Shown: positions 40,207-52,848, counted from the first letter of the stretch. The stretch: DNA of 64,000 bases from Eutypa lata (GCA_022661535.1 JAKULF010000005.1:744001-808000), one strand, 5' to 3'. Program-made: numbers and translations. The notes: generated from the sequence alone by a model not told the origin.

Positions 40207-43200
40207 ATGGCGCGGTTGGACTCAGACCTCCAGGAGAGGCTTGAACAGCTGGATAAGGAACTGGAAGTGAGTTCCAAATATTTCTATTCTCTTTGAGGTG
40301 GTCGTGGAAGATGTACACCTTACGGGTTAGGTACCGGCAATCGGCGGGGTAACGTTAGCATCGCGAGAAGAAAGGACACACATGCAACCAAAATCATATC
40401 ATATACCCATATGCACACACACATATAATGAATCTAATGGTTTCAACTTGAGGACTGCTGCTGATATCTAAATCGTGTATAGGAAGGCGACATCACAGAG
40501 AAAGGGTACGTCTTCCCTGCTAATGAAATTGAAAACCCTAGCCCGACATCAACACCGACAACAATATCGCGATCGTTGTAATTATCATACTCTCATTTGG
40601 TCTAACACATTCCCTTGGCACACAGATACCAAAAGCGTAGGACAGCGTTGTTCTCTAATTATGGACCTCCTCCCGGTCTCGCCGGCGGTTTGCGCATACA
40701 CTCGCCTGACGATACAAGTTATGGCGGCGGTAACGACGGATCTCGGGGCGCCGCCTTGAACGCCTTGACAGCAACCAATCCCGATCGGGACTCTGCCTAT
40801 TCTCCCACGAGCATCACATCTCCTAGCGACTGGAGACCGCAATCCTCTGGACCACCGGGTTCAAGTTATGCAGCCGATAACCCCGCCGGTATCTTGCGCC
40901 CAGGTGGTCCCATGGCCGAACAGCGCCCGACTCTAAGCCAACGAGATTCGCTCTTCCTTTTAGATCCTAGTCCAAAGTTTCCTCATCTCATGACCTCCGA
41001 CGATCCTCCTACGCGATCTGGCACTATGGTGTCTGGCGATTATGCCTTCAAACCCGAGCATCAGGGAGGTTATGGCCAGCCCCAATCGGCTGGTCCTTGG
41101 GAGAGCAGAACGGGTACAATGCAAGATTCTCAGGCTTTTTTCTCCGACTTTGCAGGACAGCAGTCGTACGATAATGGTCCGGGTCCGGGTCCGGGTCCTG
41201 GCGGCGAATATGGTGGAGGTATGCACCGATACTCTTCCAGCGATGCTTTCTCTCCTACTGCTGCTATGGCTCCGCCTATGCTCACTGCGAGTGATTTGCC
41301 GTCTCCTGAGGTTTTACAATACCTACAACCCCTAGAGCCGCGCGAGGTTCCTTTCGCTATTCATGATCCACATGATGATAGCACTGCCATGTCCACATTC
41401 GACAACATAGCCGCAGTCTTGAGACACCGGGGTCGAACTATCCCTAAACGATCCGCATATTGGGTCCTTGATAGCAAGGGGAAGGAAATCGCATCTATTA
41501 CCTGGGACAAACTCGCCTCGAGAGCAGAGAAGGTCGCTCAGGTTATCCGCGATAAAAGCTCATTGTACCGCGGTGACAGGGTTGCTCTGGTGTATAGGGA
41601 CTCGGAAGTGATCGACTTTGCGATAGCTCTGTTGGGTTGCTTCATCGCTGGTGTGGTGGCAGTACCCATCAACGATCTCCAAGATTACCCCAAGTTGAAC
41701 ATGATTCTGACCTCCACACAAGCACACCTTGCGCTAACCACTGACAACAACTTGAAGGCCTTCCAGAGAGACATTAACACGCAGAAGCTTAACTGGCCGA
41801 AGGGCGTGGAATGGTGGAAGACCAACGAGTTCGGAAGCTACCACCCCAAGAAAAAGGAGGACGTACCGCCATTATCGGTGCCAGATCTTGCCTATATCGA
41901 ATTTTCGCGGGCTCCGACTGGGGACATTAGAGGTGTCGTACTCAGCCACCGCACCATAATGCACCAGATGGCTTGTATGAGCGCCATTATCCAAGCTGTG
42001 CCCAACCAGAAGGGAGACACGTTCAATCGGGCTCTTCGTGACAAGGATGGTCAGAGAATTGGAAAGAGTATTAGCAGCGAGATTATCCTTTCATATCTTG
42101 ACCCACGGCAGAGCATCGGGATGATCCTTGGTGTTTTGTTTAACGTATACGGCGGTCATACTACAGTTTGGGTTGAAAATAAGGCTGTAAACCAACCCGG
42201 GCTATATGCTCATCTCATCACGAAATATAAGTCAACTTTAATGGTCGCCGACTATCCCGGTTTAAGGACTGCTGCATTCAACTACCAACAAGATCCGATG
42301 ACGACGCGGAATTTTAAGAAGGGCACGGAACCAAACTTCCAGTCTGTGAAACTTTGCCTTATCGACACACTAACCGTGGATAGCGAGTTCCATGAAGTCT
42401 TGGCTGATCGTTGGCTGAGACCGTTGCGGAACCCTCGAGCTAGAGAAGTTGTAGCGCCCATGCTCTGCTTGCCCGAACATGGCGGCATGGTTATAAGTGT
42501 TCGCGATTGGCTGGGAGGTGAGGAAAGAATGGGCTGTCCGCTGAAATTAGACTTCGACGACGAGTCGGATGAGGAGACAGATAAGGAAGATGACAAGGAA
42601 AAGGATAAAGAAAAGGAGAAAGACACAACTACTCCTTCGAATGGATTTGGAAGTTTACTTAGTGCTGGCACAACCACTAAGACCGAACAAGAAGCGAAAA
42701 ACGAACTCAGCGAGGTTCTTCTTGATCGAGAAGCATTGAAGACCAACGAGGTAATTGTGGTCGCAATGGGAGAGGAAGTAAGGAAAAAGGCTTCAACCGA
42801 ACTAGGCACTGTGCGTGTCGGTGCATTTGGCTATCCTATCCCTGATGCGACTATGGCTGTTGTAGACCCTGAAACAGGATTACTAGCTACCCCCCAGTCG
42901 ATTGGAGAGATCTGGGTCGATTCACCCTCGTTATCTGGTGGTTTCTGGGCTCTCCCTAAGCACACCGAACAGATTTTCCATGCTCGACCCTATAAATTCG
43001 AACCTGGAAACCCCACCCCGGCCCCTATTGAGCCCGAGTTCCTTCGGACGGGCCTTCTTGGCACGATTATTGAAGGGAAAGTTTTCGTGCTTGGACTATA
43101 CGAGGATCGGATTCGCCAAAAAGTCGAATGGGTAGAACACGGCCATGAGATTGCCGAGCATCGTTACTTCTTTGTGCAACACATCGTTGTTAGCATTTTG

Positions 43201-46200
43201 AGGAACTTGAACAAGCAGGTCTTTGACTGCTCGGCTTTCGATGTCTTCGTTAACGAGGAACATCTTCCGATTGTGGTTCTAGAGTCACCAGCAGCATCTA
43301 CGGCTCCAACGACATCTGGTGGTCCTCCGAGGCAACTAGACACTGCCTTGCTAGATTCCATCTCGGAGAAATGCATGGAAGTGCTTATCCAAGAACATCA
43401 CCTTCGAGTCTACTGTGTCATGATTACTGCTCCAAACACTCTCCCCCGCGTCACTAAGAATGGCAGGAGGGAGATCGGAAACATGCTATGCAGGAGGGAA
43501 TTCGATCTTGGCAATTTACCCTGTGTTCATGTGAAGTTTGGTGTTGAACATGCAGTGTTGAACCTTCCTATCGGTGTGGATCCTATGGGTGGCATATGGT
43601 CGCAGGTCGCATCGGAATCGAGAGCCGACATCCTAGGAACAGTAGAGAAACAATATTCGGGCATTGACAGGCGTGAGGTGGTCATAGACGATCGCACTTC
43701 CACCCCACTTAATAACTTTTCTAGCATTAGCGACTTGATTCAGTGGCGAGTGGCACGCCAGCCTGAGGAGCTTGCGTATTGCACCATCGATAGTAGGGGC
43801 AAAGAGGGCAAAGGTATCACATGGCGGAAGTTCGACACGAGAGTCGCGGCGGTAGCCGTATATCTTCGTAACAAGGTTAAGATACGGCCGCGCGACCATG
43901 TCATGCTCATGTATACCCATTCAGAAGACTTCGTTTTTGCCGTACATGCTTGCATCAATCTGGGCGCCGTGATCATTCCGACCTCGCCTATGGACGAGCG
44001 GCGCCTGAATGAAGATGTTCCCGCCTTCCTACATCTTATCGCGGACTACGGTGTTAAGACTGTCTTGGTTAACCAGGAGGTAGACCATTTGCTGAAATCG
44101 AAACCTGTTGCGCAACATATCAAGCAGTCCGCGCAGGTGCTGAAAATTGGCGTTCCTAGCATATACAATACCTCGAAACCCCCGAAACAAAATAGCGGAC
44201 TTCGGGACCTTGGGGTCACCATAGATCCTGCTTGGATACAGCCGGGTTACCCGGTGATTGTCTGGGCGTACTGGACACCCGATCAACGGAGAATCTCCGT
44301 GCAGCTTGGACATGATACCATTCTAGGAATGTGTAAAGTACAAAAGGAAACTTGCCAGATGACAAGCTCACGCCCCGTGTTCGGTTGCGTCCGTAGCACC
44401 ACCGGCCTAGGCTTCATTCACTCCTGCCTGATGGGCATCTACATCGGCACGCCGACGTACCTCCTGTCGCCCGTCGAGTTCGCCCAAAACCCCCTCTCCC
44501 TCTTCCTCACTCTTAGTAGGTATAAGATTAAGGATACTTATGCCACGCCCCAGATGCTCGACCACGCCATGAATGTGATGCCAGGGAAGGGGTTCACGCT
44601 GCACGAGCTCAAGAATATGATGATCTCGGCCGACGGCCGCCCCCGCGTCGACGTCTTCCAGAAGGTCCGCCTCCATTTCGCCGCCACGGGGCTCGACCGC
44701 ACCGCCATCAACACCGTCTACTCGCACGTCGTCAACCCCATGATCGCCTCCCGCTCCTACATGTGCATCGAGCCGATTGAGCTGTGGCTGGACCAGCGCG
44801 CGCTGCGTCGCGGGCTCGTCATCCCGGTCGACCCGGACTCCGACCCCAAGGCCCTGCTCGTCCAGGACTCCGGCATGGTCCCCGTCTCCACCCAGATCGC
44901 CATCGTCAACCCCGAGAGCCGCCTCCTGTGCTACGACGGCGAGTACGGCGAGATCTGGGTCGACTCCGAGGCCAGCGTCAAGGCGTTCTACGGGTCTAGG
45001 GACCCCTTCGACGCCGATCGCTTCGACGGCCGCATCGTCGACGGCGATCCCGACACCCCCCTCGTCCGCACCGGTGATCTGGGTTTCCTCCATAGCGTGA
45101 GCCGTCCTATCGGCCCCAATGGCACGCTGGTCGACATGCAGGTCCTCTTCGTCCTTGGCCAGGTCGGCGAGACCTTCGAGATCAATGGCTTGAGCCATTT
45201 CCCTATGGATATTGAGGCGTCGGTTGAGCGGTGTCATCGGAATATCGTGCGTAGTGGTTGGTAAGTGAAAATTTCTCCACTCTGTATCTGTACCCTCCGT
45301 GCCTATTACAACTTCGCTTTCTTCAAAATGAACCAATGGTTGAGTTGGTATGATATGCTATACTGGGATAATTGAAATGCTAACTCAATGGGGGAAATAG
45401 TGCGGTTTTCCAGGCTGGTGGCCTCGTGGTCGTGCTCGTTGAGGTCTCGCGCAAGGCGTACCTCGCGTCTATCGTCCCGGTCATTGTCAATGCGATACTC
45501 AACGAACACCAGATTATTGTGGACATTGTGGCCTTTGTTAATAAGGGTGATTTCCCACGCAGGTGAGTTTCAAGTACCACCCCACCTTTCCATGTTTGAT
45601 TTAGGTGATTATATCATATGCTAAACTCTACCCCTTCTTCTTAGTCGACTCGCCGAAAAGCAACGCGGTAAGATATTAGCCGGCTGGGTGACCCGGAAGA
45701 TGCGCACAATAGCGCAGTTCAACATTCGCGACGACGCCGACCTGGAACCCACTCTTGACCCGCACCGCGCCAGCGTCAGCAGCATGAGGAGCACCGGACA
45801 GGCAGGCGCGAGCTCCCTGCGGAACATGGAACATGCGCCCCAGATCCTTGAGCAGGAGGAGCTCGGTCACCAGATGGACAAGATGGCCACGTTGCCCGAA
45901 GGGTACGCGACCAACTATGGCAGAGGAGGCGGAGGTGAAGGCCCGAGCGCCACGCCCTCCGAATATGAACGCTACTACGGTGGCGGCGGCGGTAGTGGTA
46001 GTGGTGGTGACGGGGCGTCATTTTCCAACGCGAGTCGCAACCAACCTTCCAATATGCCTCAGATACGCCTCCCTGGCGATGGCGGTGTAGACTCGATGTA
46101 CGGCGATGACAATGGCGCGTGGGGTGGACGCCCTTCCTCTACGCAAGGGTATGGACAGCAGCAGCAGCAGCAGCAGCAGCAGCCCATGGTAGACGAGGAA

Positions 46201-46287
46201 GACTGGACCCGCGATGCCATCGCTCAAATGAACCTCAGCGCCGGCGGCGGGGGCCAGGCCCATATACAGCAGCCGAGGGCCGATTAG
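40207..46287 (+). CDS. CPS1: CPS1/DIP2-type protein: DMAP1-binding domain plus two adenylate-forming domains
   Basis: Five exons, 40207-40266, 40483-40505 (23 bp), 40626-45260, 45401-45562 and 45645-46287; all phases agree, giving 1840 residues to the first TAG. The N-terminus is a DMAP1-binding domain (LQERLEQLDKELEEGDITEK, then YQKRRTALFSNYG). After a disordered Gly/Pro-rich region come two acyl-adenylate-forming (ANL) domains, roughly 275-830 and 1050-1630, with an acidic Asp/Lys insert in the first. DIP2-family proteins act on acyl lipids; the Cochliobolus homologue CPS1 was described as a virulence factor. The AMP-binding loop is degenerate (SRAPTGDIRGVVLSH), so catalysis is uncertain. 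The C-terminus is disordered with poly-Gln (46157-46186). Open frame continues beyond the stop. Confidence 0.93.
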
Positions 46288-46515
46288 AGGTCGGTTTCTT
46301 CGAGCGCTAGTATTATCACCAGCGCCAGTACTGCCAACATAAACAGCACCAACACCGCCACCACCCCCGCCGGTGGGCAAGGCTCTTACTTCCCGTATCG
46401 GCCGGGCCTCGGCGTCGGTATCGGAGGCGCGAATGGATCTCGGTCCGTGACATGGTCTGGTACTGATCATTACTACCAGTACGACTACGGCTCAGACTAC
46501 TACTACCAGCATTAG
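46288..46515 (+). other. In-frame 75-codon extension after the CPS1/DIP2 stop
   Basis: The frame of the preceding gene stays open for 75 codons after TAG 46285-46287 and ends at TAG 46513-46515. It encodes a Ser/Thr-rich start, then GSYFPYRPGLGVGIGGANG and a Tyr-rich end (HYYQYDYGSDYYYQH). Composition is protein-like and matches the disordered Gly/Tyr-rich tail before the stop. It may be translated by readthrough or after UAG-to-UGG editing, or be the true C-terminus with a nonsense change in this strain. It could also be 3' untranslated sequence that is open by chance. Confidence 0.5.
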
Positions 46516-47562
46516 AAGGGCCTCCGTTGCTACTGAGAGTTCGTGACGTGAAGATTGTGATGTCGATAGTAGTAGTAGTAACGGTGTCCATTAGACAGAT
46601 GTGAGAGATGATACAGGAGGGGGGGGGTAGAGAGATGAAGGAAGAGATGGAGAGAGAAGATATCAAGGGAAAGAAAGGCGTTTAAATGGAATTTGGGAAA
46701 AGAATAGTTGATTCAGTCCGCTCTTACGTCTTTTCAGTTTTCAACAACAGCAGCAACAACATCAGCACAATTACCCGCCTACTGATCGATCTGATATGAC
46801 CTGACCTGCCCATCCATCCATCCATCCATCTATCTGTCTGTCTACTTACTATTTATTTATCCGTCGTTGATAGATGGAGATAGTAGCATGTGCGCATCAC
46901 GTCACATTACATCTTGTCAGGTGTGAGTGAGTGAGGGAGCGATGTCAAAACAACTCTCTTCTAACGGTGACAAATCATTGCATATATGTTTGTCTAAGAT
47001 GGTGGATAGATAGATGGATGGATTGATGGCCACTTGGACATGTCAGTTTTCAAGAGCTTTTTTTCTTTCTCTCGTTTTTATCTCTGAGCACCTATCTACA
47101 CGATGGCGTTATATTATGGATACCGGTCTGTTAGGTAGTTATACATTTGCTGTTTCTTGGCTGGCCTGTCGTGCTACATTGTTGACTGTTTCTTGTTCTA
47201 CGTTTTACTCGCGTATGCACGTTGCCTTGTTCTGTGTATTGTTACTAGAGCTGGTGGGCTGTGTGTATCTTGGTGCGATGTGCAACCGACGCCTGTGTAT
47301 AAGTGTCTACAAGCTTCACGTAAGGATGGATGAACCGGTAGGTGGATGAGGATATCCAGAGGTGATCAGACCTTTGCATACTCGTCAAACCCGCATCCTA
47401 ACTATTTGTATTTTCTAAAGAAATCCCTGCTAAAATTGCTATCATGAAATATCCTGGTAATGTTCGTTATCCAAAACCAAACACCAAAAATGTGCCCTAA
47501 ACCTCCATTACACTAGGAAAAAAGTGAAATACCCCAATTGACTGATAGGGTCTTCACTCGTC
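46516..47562. repeat. Intergenic with (ATCC)n/(CTGT)n microsatellites
   Basis: Spacer between convergent genes. CATC-type repeats run at about 46811-46842, followed by TATT-type repeats. Short G/A-rich stretches lie near 46610-46670. No gene is supported. Confidence 0.5.
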
Positions 47563-50298
47563 TCATCTCGGCATATAAAGCATCGAATCGTTGCTCATAT
47601 CTTGCATAAAAAGGTGCGATGTATACAGATACATCCACACAGCACTGCGGCCAGTATACGCCTCAGACCAGTGCTTGTAAAGCTCCTTCTGTACTATCCC
47701 GGCCTGGACCAAGCATTGAGGACTCTGCTCACAGAACATCCTTGCCAGCTTCAGGAGCAGGATATCGCCACGGCAGCACTTCCTCGGGAGATCCGAGACC
47801 CCATTGTAGACGACGTCCTGCGCTGTGAACGCCGCTTTCATGATACGCCAAGCCCCCGCGAGCAGAGTGGCGTGATCTCGTACGAACGCGTTCCGGTCTT
47901 CCTGCTCGGTCTCCACTGCTCGGGCTTCCACCTCCCGCGCCTGGGCCAGAATCCCCGGGACGAGATCCTCGGGGATCTCGAAGCGAGCAGCGCTGCCACC
48001 CCCTTCCATCGCTGCTGCGGCGAACACGGCGATCTGGCGCCATAGATCTTCGCACGTGCTGAACATTGAGAGCCAGTTTGTGAAGAGGTCCACACTCTCG
48101 TTCTGGAACCAGTAGGCTAGGGTGTTGCAGATCTCCGGAATCGACCTGCAACTTTGACCCCACTGCGTGCGCAAGGCCGATATGCGACTCTCTGACATCC
48201 CGAACAGCTGCGCGGTTGAGGTTAGGGCCGCGGGATCGTGGATCCGCATGGTTAGGTTGGCGACCCAGCCCTCGACGTCCGTAACGCCAGCGTCATCGCC
48301 GGTGCTGCCGCTGCCGTCCATCCACTCCTCGAAGCAGCCGGCGAGCACGCTGCGGTTGGACACGCGCCGCGTTTGCCGGGGATCGAACTCGAGGTACTCG
48401 GGGGGGTTGTTCTCGTTACTCATGAAGCTCGAAGCCTCGACTCCCAACCCTAGCAGGAACTTCTCCAGGGCCTCCGCCATGGACTGCGGCACACCGCCGG
48501 AGAAGAGGTGGTTCTTGTCCTGGCGCCGCAGCACCCACTCCATGTCGGGCCATACCGGGTCGTCCGGGTACACCGACCGGCAGGCTACGTAGACGTGCAT
48601 CATGTTTGTGAGCCAGCGGCTTTTGCCCTCGTGCTCCAGGGCGTGTTTGTGTAGTTGCAGATACAAGTCGTATTTCAACATGCCGCAGCGCAGCGGGTTT
48701 TGCCGCAGGAAGGCGTCAGGCTCGGAACCCGTGTATTGCGTCGGGTCGCGCTGGGAGATGGCCTTCAGATTCCGACCGTACTTATCCTTCAGCGCGATGT
48801 CTTCGAGGGTTCCCAGAACGCCCTTCAGGTATTCGATGGGTCTGCGATCGTAGAGGAATTGGAAGTCTTCCGTCTTCATCGCCCTGAACTCCCCCACAGC
48901 CTCGCGGGTACGCATCTGCAGCTCTTCGACCGCCTTCCGGGGCTCGTCCGCCAGCTCGTCCTGGATGTCGAGAAGCGCCTGGATGCTGAAGGCCGCCCAT
49001 ATGGGGATAGTCTGCGACTCGCAAATGGTGCGGATCGCGCGGCTGACCTCCTCGTTGCCCTGATCGCGGGGAAGAGCGAGCGTCGTGAGCTGGAAGAGAG
49101 GAAACAGGCGGAAGATGCGCCGCTGCGTATCGCTGATGCTCCTGTAGGCCGAGGACAGATCATGCAGGATCACGTTCTTCGGACGCCGCGTTATGTGGTG
49201 AGCACAGGCCTTCAGCGCGTTGAACGCGTCCCAGAAGAACAGCTCGCCGTGCTCGCAGTTGATCGTGAACAGCTCGGCCGACACCTTGACGTAGTCGTCC
49301 ATCCTGACGTTCTGGTCGACCAGGTCGTGCTCGTGCCATAGGATGATGCCGGGGAGCGTCCACACGGGGTACTTGGATGCGGGGTACGCCCTGGGCCTCT
49401 CGATGATGCCTTCGAGCTCGTTTTCGGCCTGCCGGACGAGGAGGATGGCCGTGTTGGTCAGGAGCGTCGCTTGGATCAGCTCCATGCCGCCTTTGCGATA
49501 GCTTGCCCATATTCTTTGCGTGAACGCCCGCACTTGCATGATCTCGAGGCAGAACGAGAGGACCGCGAAGAAAAAGTCCGCTTCGATGTCGTCCTCGTCG
49601 CGTGTGATGGCCGCGGGCCCGGTTTCAGGTAATTGGTATGAATCGTCGGATCCTGATGATGATGACGATGGTGATGGGTTCTCCTCTCCTTCGGTAGCAT
49701 CGGGAACATGATCCAAGTCCTCGATTTGAAGCCCCGCGAAGCGGTTACTGAGGATGGATGAAAAGGGGTTCGATGCACCATCGGTCTCAGCTCGTTGAGT
49801 AGCCTGGCCCTGGGCCGCGTTGGACGGACGCAAAGTATTCCATGCCGTTTTCAAAACTCCCACAAAATGCAGGTGTCGCTTGATACTTTCCCTATTGCCA
49901 TGCCGCACGCGTATGCCCTTATAATACTCATTGAACTTGTGGCGGGCCTCGATCGCTCGTTCGAACAGGTTGTGTAGGGCGTCGGGGATGCTGACTTTCG
50001 GCTTGTTACACTCCGCAATAGTCTTGGCCATCGGTACGAAATCCGCGACTCGAACCGTGTATTTCGGAGGAGATGGTGGCGGTGAGCTAGAGGGGTTCGC
50101 CGGGGTGGAGGTACTCGAGGACGCCATCTTGGCTTCTTTGCGGGCCTTCCCCTTCAGTCTCCCGCTCGGGGGTAGTGGGAGCTCGTAGCCGCATTTGATT
50201 GATGTTTCGGCGAGCCAGCCGGCGATGGACTCGGTGTCGGCTTTGTATTGCTTGTACGTCGACAGCAAGTCAATTGAGGGTAATTGGTTGGTAGTCAT
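47563..50298 (-). CDS. DUF6604-type fungal protein of unknown function
   Basis: A 911-residue single-exon protein with ATG at 50298. The start (LPSIDLLSTYKQYKADTESI, then AGWLAETSIKCGY) is typical of fungal proteins carrying DUF6604, a helical domain over the first ~300 residues. A disordered Ser/Pro/Thr segment (about 58-78) and an acidic Ser/Asp segment (about 205-225) interrupt it. The remainder is predicted mostly helical, with no catalytic motif, signal peptide or membrane helix recognised. Members are often large, variable and expanded in Pezizomycotina. Function is unknown. The gene is intact, and its middle is strongly G+C-rich, which opens long false frames on the other strand. Confidence 0.8.
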   Translation of the reverse strand: MTTNQLPSIDLLSTYKQYKADTESIAGWLAETSIKCGYELPLPPSGRLKGKARKEAKMASSSTSTPANPSSSPPPSPPKYTVRVADFVPMAKTIAECNKPKVSIPDALHNLFERAIEARHKFNEYYKGIRVRHGNRESIKRHLHFVGVLKTAWNTLRPSNAAQGQATQRAETDGASNPFSSILSNRFAGLQIEDLDHVPDATEGEENPSPSSSSSGSDDSYQLPETGPAAITRDEDDIEADFFFAVLSFCLEIMQVRAFTQRIWASYRKGGMELIQATLLTNTAILLVRQAENELEGIIERPRAYPASKYPVWTLPGIILWHEHDLVDQNVRMDDYVKVSAELFTINCEHGELFFWDAFNALKACAHHITRRPKNVILHDLSSAYRSISDTQRRIFRLFPLFQLTTLALPRDQGNEEVSRAIRTICESQTIPIWAAFSIQALLDIQDELADEPRKAVEELQMRTREAVGEFRAMKTEDFQFLYDRRPIEYLKGVLGTLEDIALKDKYGRNLKAISQRDPTQYTGSEPDAFLRQNPLRCGMLKYDLYLQLHKHALEHEGKSRWLTNMMHVYVACRSVYPDDPVWPDMEWVLRRQDKNHLFSGGVPQSMAEALEKFLLGLGVEASSFMSNENNPPEYLEFDPRQTRRVSNRSVLAGCFEEWMDGSGSTGDDAGVTDVEGWVANLTMRIHDPAALTSTAQLFGMSESRISALRTQWGQSCRSIPEICNTLAYWFQNESVDLFTNWLSMFSTCEDLWRQIAVFAAAAMEGGGSAARFEIPEDLVPGILAQAREVEARAVETEQEDRNAFVRDHATLLAGAWRIMKAAFTAQDVVYNGVSDLPRKCCRGDILLLKLARMFCEQSPQCLVQAGIVQKELYKHWSEAYTGRSAVWMYLYTSHLFMQDMSNDSMLYMPR

Positions 50299-51164
50299 GA
50301 TGGGTTAGTGTAGTTGTGGGAATGTTAAGGGTAAATAGGGATGGGGGTTGGAGGGTTGGGAGTTGGTGAAGACTTCAAGATTATGAAAAGGCGGTCGGCC
50401 CATAACCAGGTATTTATATTTCCCCGCTTTCTTACTCCTCACTTGAAACAACGTTGAGAGGTTGCTGAACGTATGCTCAGCCTACGTTCAGGCGTTAAGG
50501 GGCGTATTGATATTTGTAGCTCAGTCTCGGTTCATTCTCACAGATAGCGACGTGATCATCGTTCTTATGAAACAACCATTACTCTAAAGGCATTTCATTA
50601 CGCTGAAACATCCTTTATATTTTTGTGCAAGCTAAATACTCAATGAGTACTCTGATACTATACTTGGAGTGAGGTTGGTTCAGTGAGGTTGGTTCATAGA
50701 CTCAGGTGTGTTATCATATCCGCAACATTTACCGACTTCCTCCCCTTAGTCCACTTTTAATACTATGCAAGTTCAGATACACTCTATAAATACCATTGCA
50801 GATAACTATAAGGTGTCATTACAAGTCTTTTTTAATTCATCATCATCCAATATAGACTTTACGTAGGTGTTCCAGCTTAGCAAACGGTGACTTGGTATAA
50901 AACACCTCTCTCTAACGCCATAGTACATTAAACCAGCAAAACGTAACACTTAACTTCTAACAGGAATATCTAAACCATTCAGTATAGTTCTTATCAGAGG
51001 TTAGTATTTTAATATCGGAGCATTAAATGAAACGATATCTATGTTGTAAAACACTAACGAGTGTTCAAGTCCTACGAAATAGTTTCTAACTACATAGCAT
51101 TCTGTGACGACTATGCCCTATAATAACTAAACAGAGCCAAATGACTAGATGCCTGATACGCCAT
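50299..51164. other. Intergenic, A/T-rich
   Basis: Promoter of the DUF6604-type gene and 3' region of the SDR gene. An imperfect direct repeat of GTGAGGTTGGTTCA occurs twice at about 50669-50698. No gene was seen. Confidence 0.5.
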
Positions 51165-52139
51165 CTACTTATCAATACTAACATTATTAGTAACTTCCCC
51201 GAAGACCTCAAGGCTGTGGTCAAGGGCGTCGCGCACCCCTTTCACCCGAGCCGTCATGTCACTACCAAGCGGCAGGAACCTCTCGGCTTCAAGTCCTTTT
51301 CCAACGCCCTCACCCAACACGACGTCATAGACTGCCTTCATGGCTTTGTCTTTGTCTCCATTCAGGGGAAGCTTGCCACTAGCAACGTACTGAATCATTT
51401 GCTCCGCAACAGACCCCTTGTAGTCATCTGGAAGGGGCACCTTGCCAAACTGCCCCTTGTCACCTAGGCTAGTGTTGAAGACTCCAAGAATGACAGTCAG
51501 AACTCTGATGTTGAATGGAGCAACTTCTTTTGCCAGAGCTTTGGTCATACCTACATAGAGGGGAGTTTGCGTTAGACTGGCCAGTTCCCCACGGAAGGAG
51601 AAGGGAAAGAGAGGGGGAGGGTTGAGTTGGAACGACTACTTACCATCCAGTCCTGCCTTAGCACCACCATAAACACCCATGCTATCCCTAGCCTCAAGGG
51701 CAGCACCACTGCTGAAGTTGGCAATGACGCCATAACGGCGCTGACGCATGTAGGGAAGCACGGCCTGGATCAGACGCAGGGGGCCGAAGAAGAGTGTCTC
51801 GAACAGGGCACGGGTCTCTTCCTCAGAAGTAGTCTCCACCGGGGCCTGGAGATTATATCCGGCGTTGTTCACCAAGACGTCGATCTGCTGACCGGACTTC
51901 TCCAGGCCGTCGACGAACTGACGGCTGTTGAGGTCGTTCACATCAAGCTTGAGCCACTTGCCCCCCTTGCCCTCGACCTCGGCGACGAGGTCCGGAGTAC
52001 GAGAGGGGTTGCGCGAGGTGGCGATCACCTTGTGACCGCCTGCTTGGACGATGCGTGCGAGGGAGAGGCCGAAGCCCGAGGAACAGCCTGTGATCAGCCA
52101 GGTGAGCTGTTTCTTGGGTGTGGTGAAGACGGCAGACAT
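51165..52139 (-). CDS. Classical short-chain dehydrogenase/reductase
   Basis: Two exons in transcription order, 52139-51644 and 51550-51165, with a 93-bp intron; phase is kept and the product has 293 residues. It has the SDR features in order: cofactor motif TGCSSGFG near the N-terminus, SRNPSR after the second strand (an arginine there favours NADP(H)), NNAG, the serine region FSSGAALEARDS, and catalytic Y-x3-K in VYGGAKAG. It belongs to the oxidoreductase group often annotated as retinol-dehydrogenase-like in fungi. The substrate cannot be inferred. It is probably cytosolic, with no signal or membrane segment. No biosynthetic neighbours suggest a pathway. Confidence 0.92.
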
Positions 52140-52848
52140 GCTGGTTGTTGGTTTATTCGGTTTGACGTAGTTTGAACTCCGAGAAGTGTGAAATAGATGT
52201 GAGGATGAGGAAGATACTAATGAAGGGAATCTATTTCAGTTTCCTCAAGTCGAGGAGAAGAGGGAGGATTATATATCTCGAAGGTCACTTTACGAAATGT
52301 GGGTCTATCAGGGACATAAACGGTGTTAATACCAAGTAAAGCGGGATAAGACGGGTTACCGGACTTTCCTTGTCAGTGCTATTCGAGCCCATATAAAGCG
52401 CGGGCCTTAACATTTAGTATCCCCCTTTCTTAGCGATTTTTGGTATGTGGACAGCCACCCATCCTGCGTTTCACTCATATTCCTAAGCCTTATCACCCAT
52501 ATAGCCCCCTATCTCGTATATACATGAAAGGGTAATATCGTGGCATATATTGAGCTTTAATAGTCATTGATATATCTAAATGAAGCACTATGATACGACT
52601 TTTTGATATACTGTATTTAGATGGGTGTGGGCGACAGTGTATTTTTCTACTTTACAATCTTAGGTGGCATGCAAAACCAGCAATAGTCTCAAGGAAAGCT
52701 CCCCTTTTATCCTACCCCCCTTCTCTCTCTCTCTCGTGACCTGTAAACAGACACGCATTCTCCCTAGCAATACTAAGGACATATATATGTCCCTATCTTC
52801 CTCCATACACCCGAGGGTGACACTGGCAATGGTACCCAAGTCTCTTGT
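52140..52848. other. Intergenic with a (CT)n stretch
   Basis: SDR promoter and 3' region of the zinc-finger gene. A short CT-dinucleotide run lies near 52722-52735. No gene was seen. Confidence 0.5.

Noticed and set aside
44407..45336. Leftward open frame (309 codons) opposite CPS1/DIP2
   Set aside because: Same cause: a G+C-rich coding block on the other strand leaves few stops. The product is a simple mix of Asp/Val/Gly with no recognisable fold.
47014..47349. Rightward open frame of 111 codons downstream of CPS1/DIP2
   Set aside because: It sits in 3' intergenic sequence with simple repeats, is rich in Cys/Leu by composition, and has no homology.
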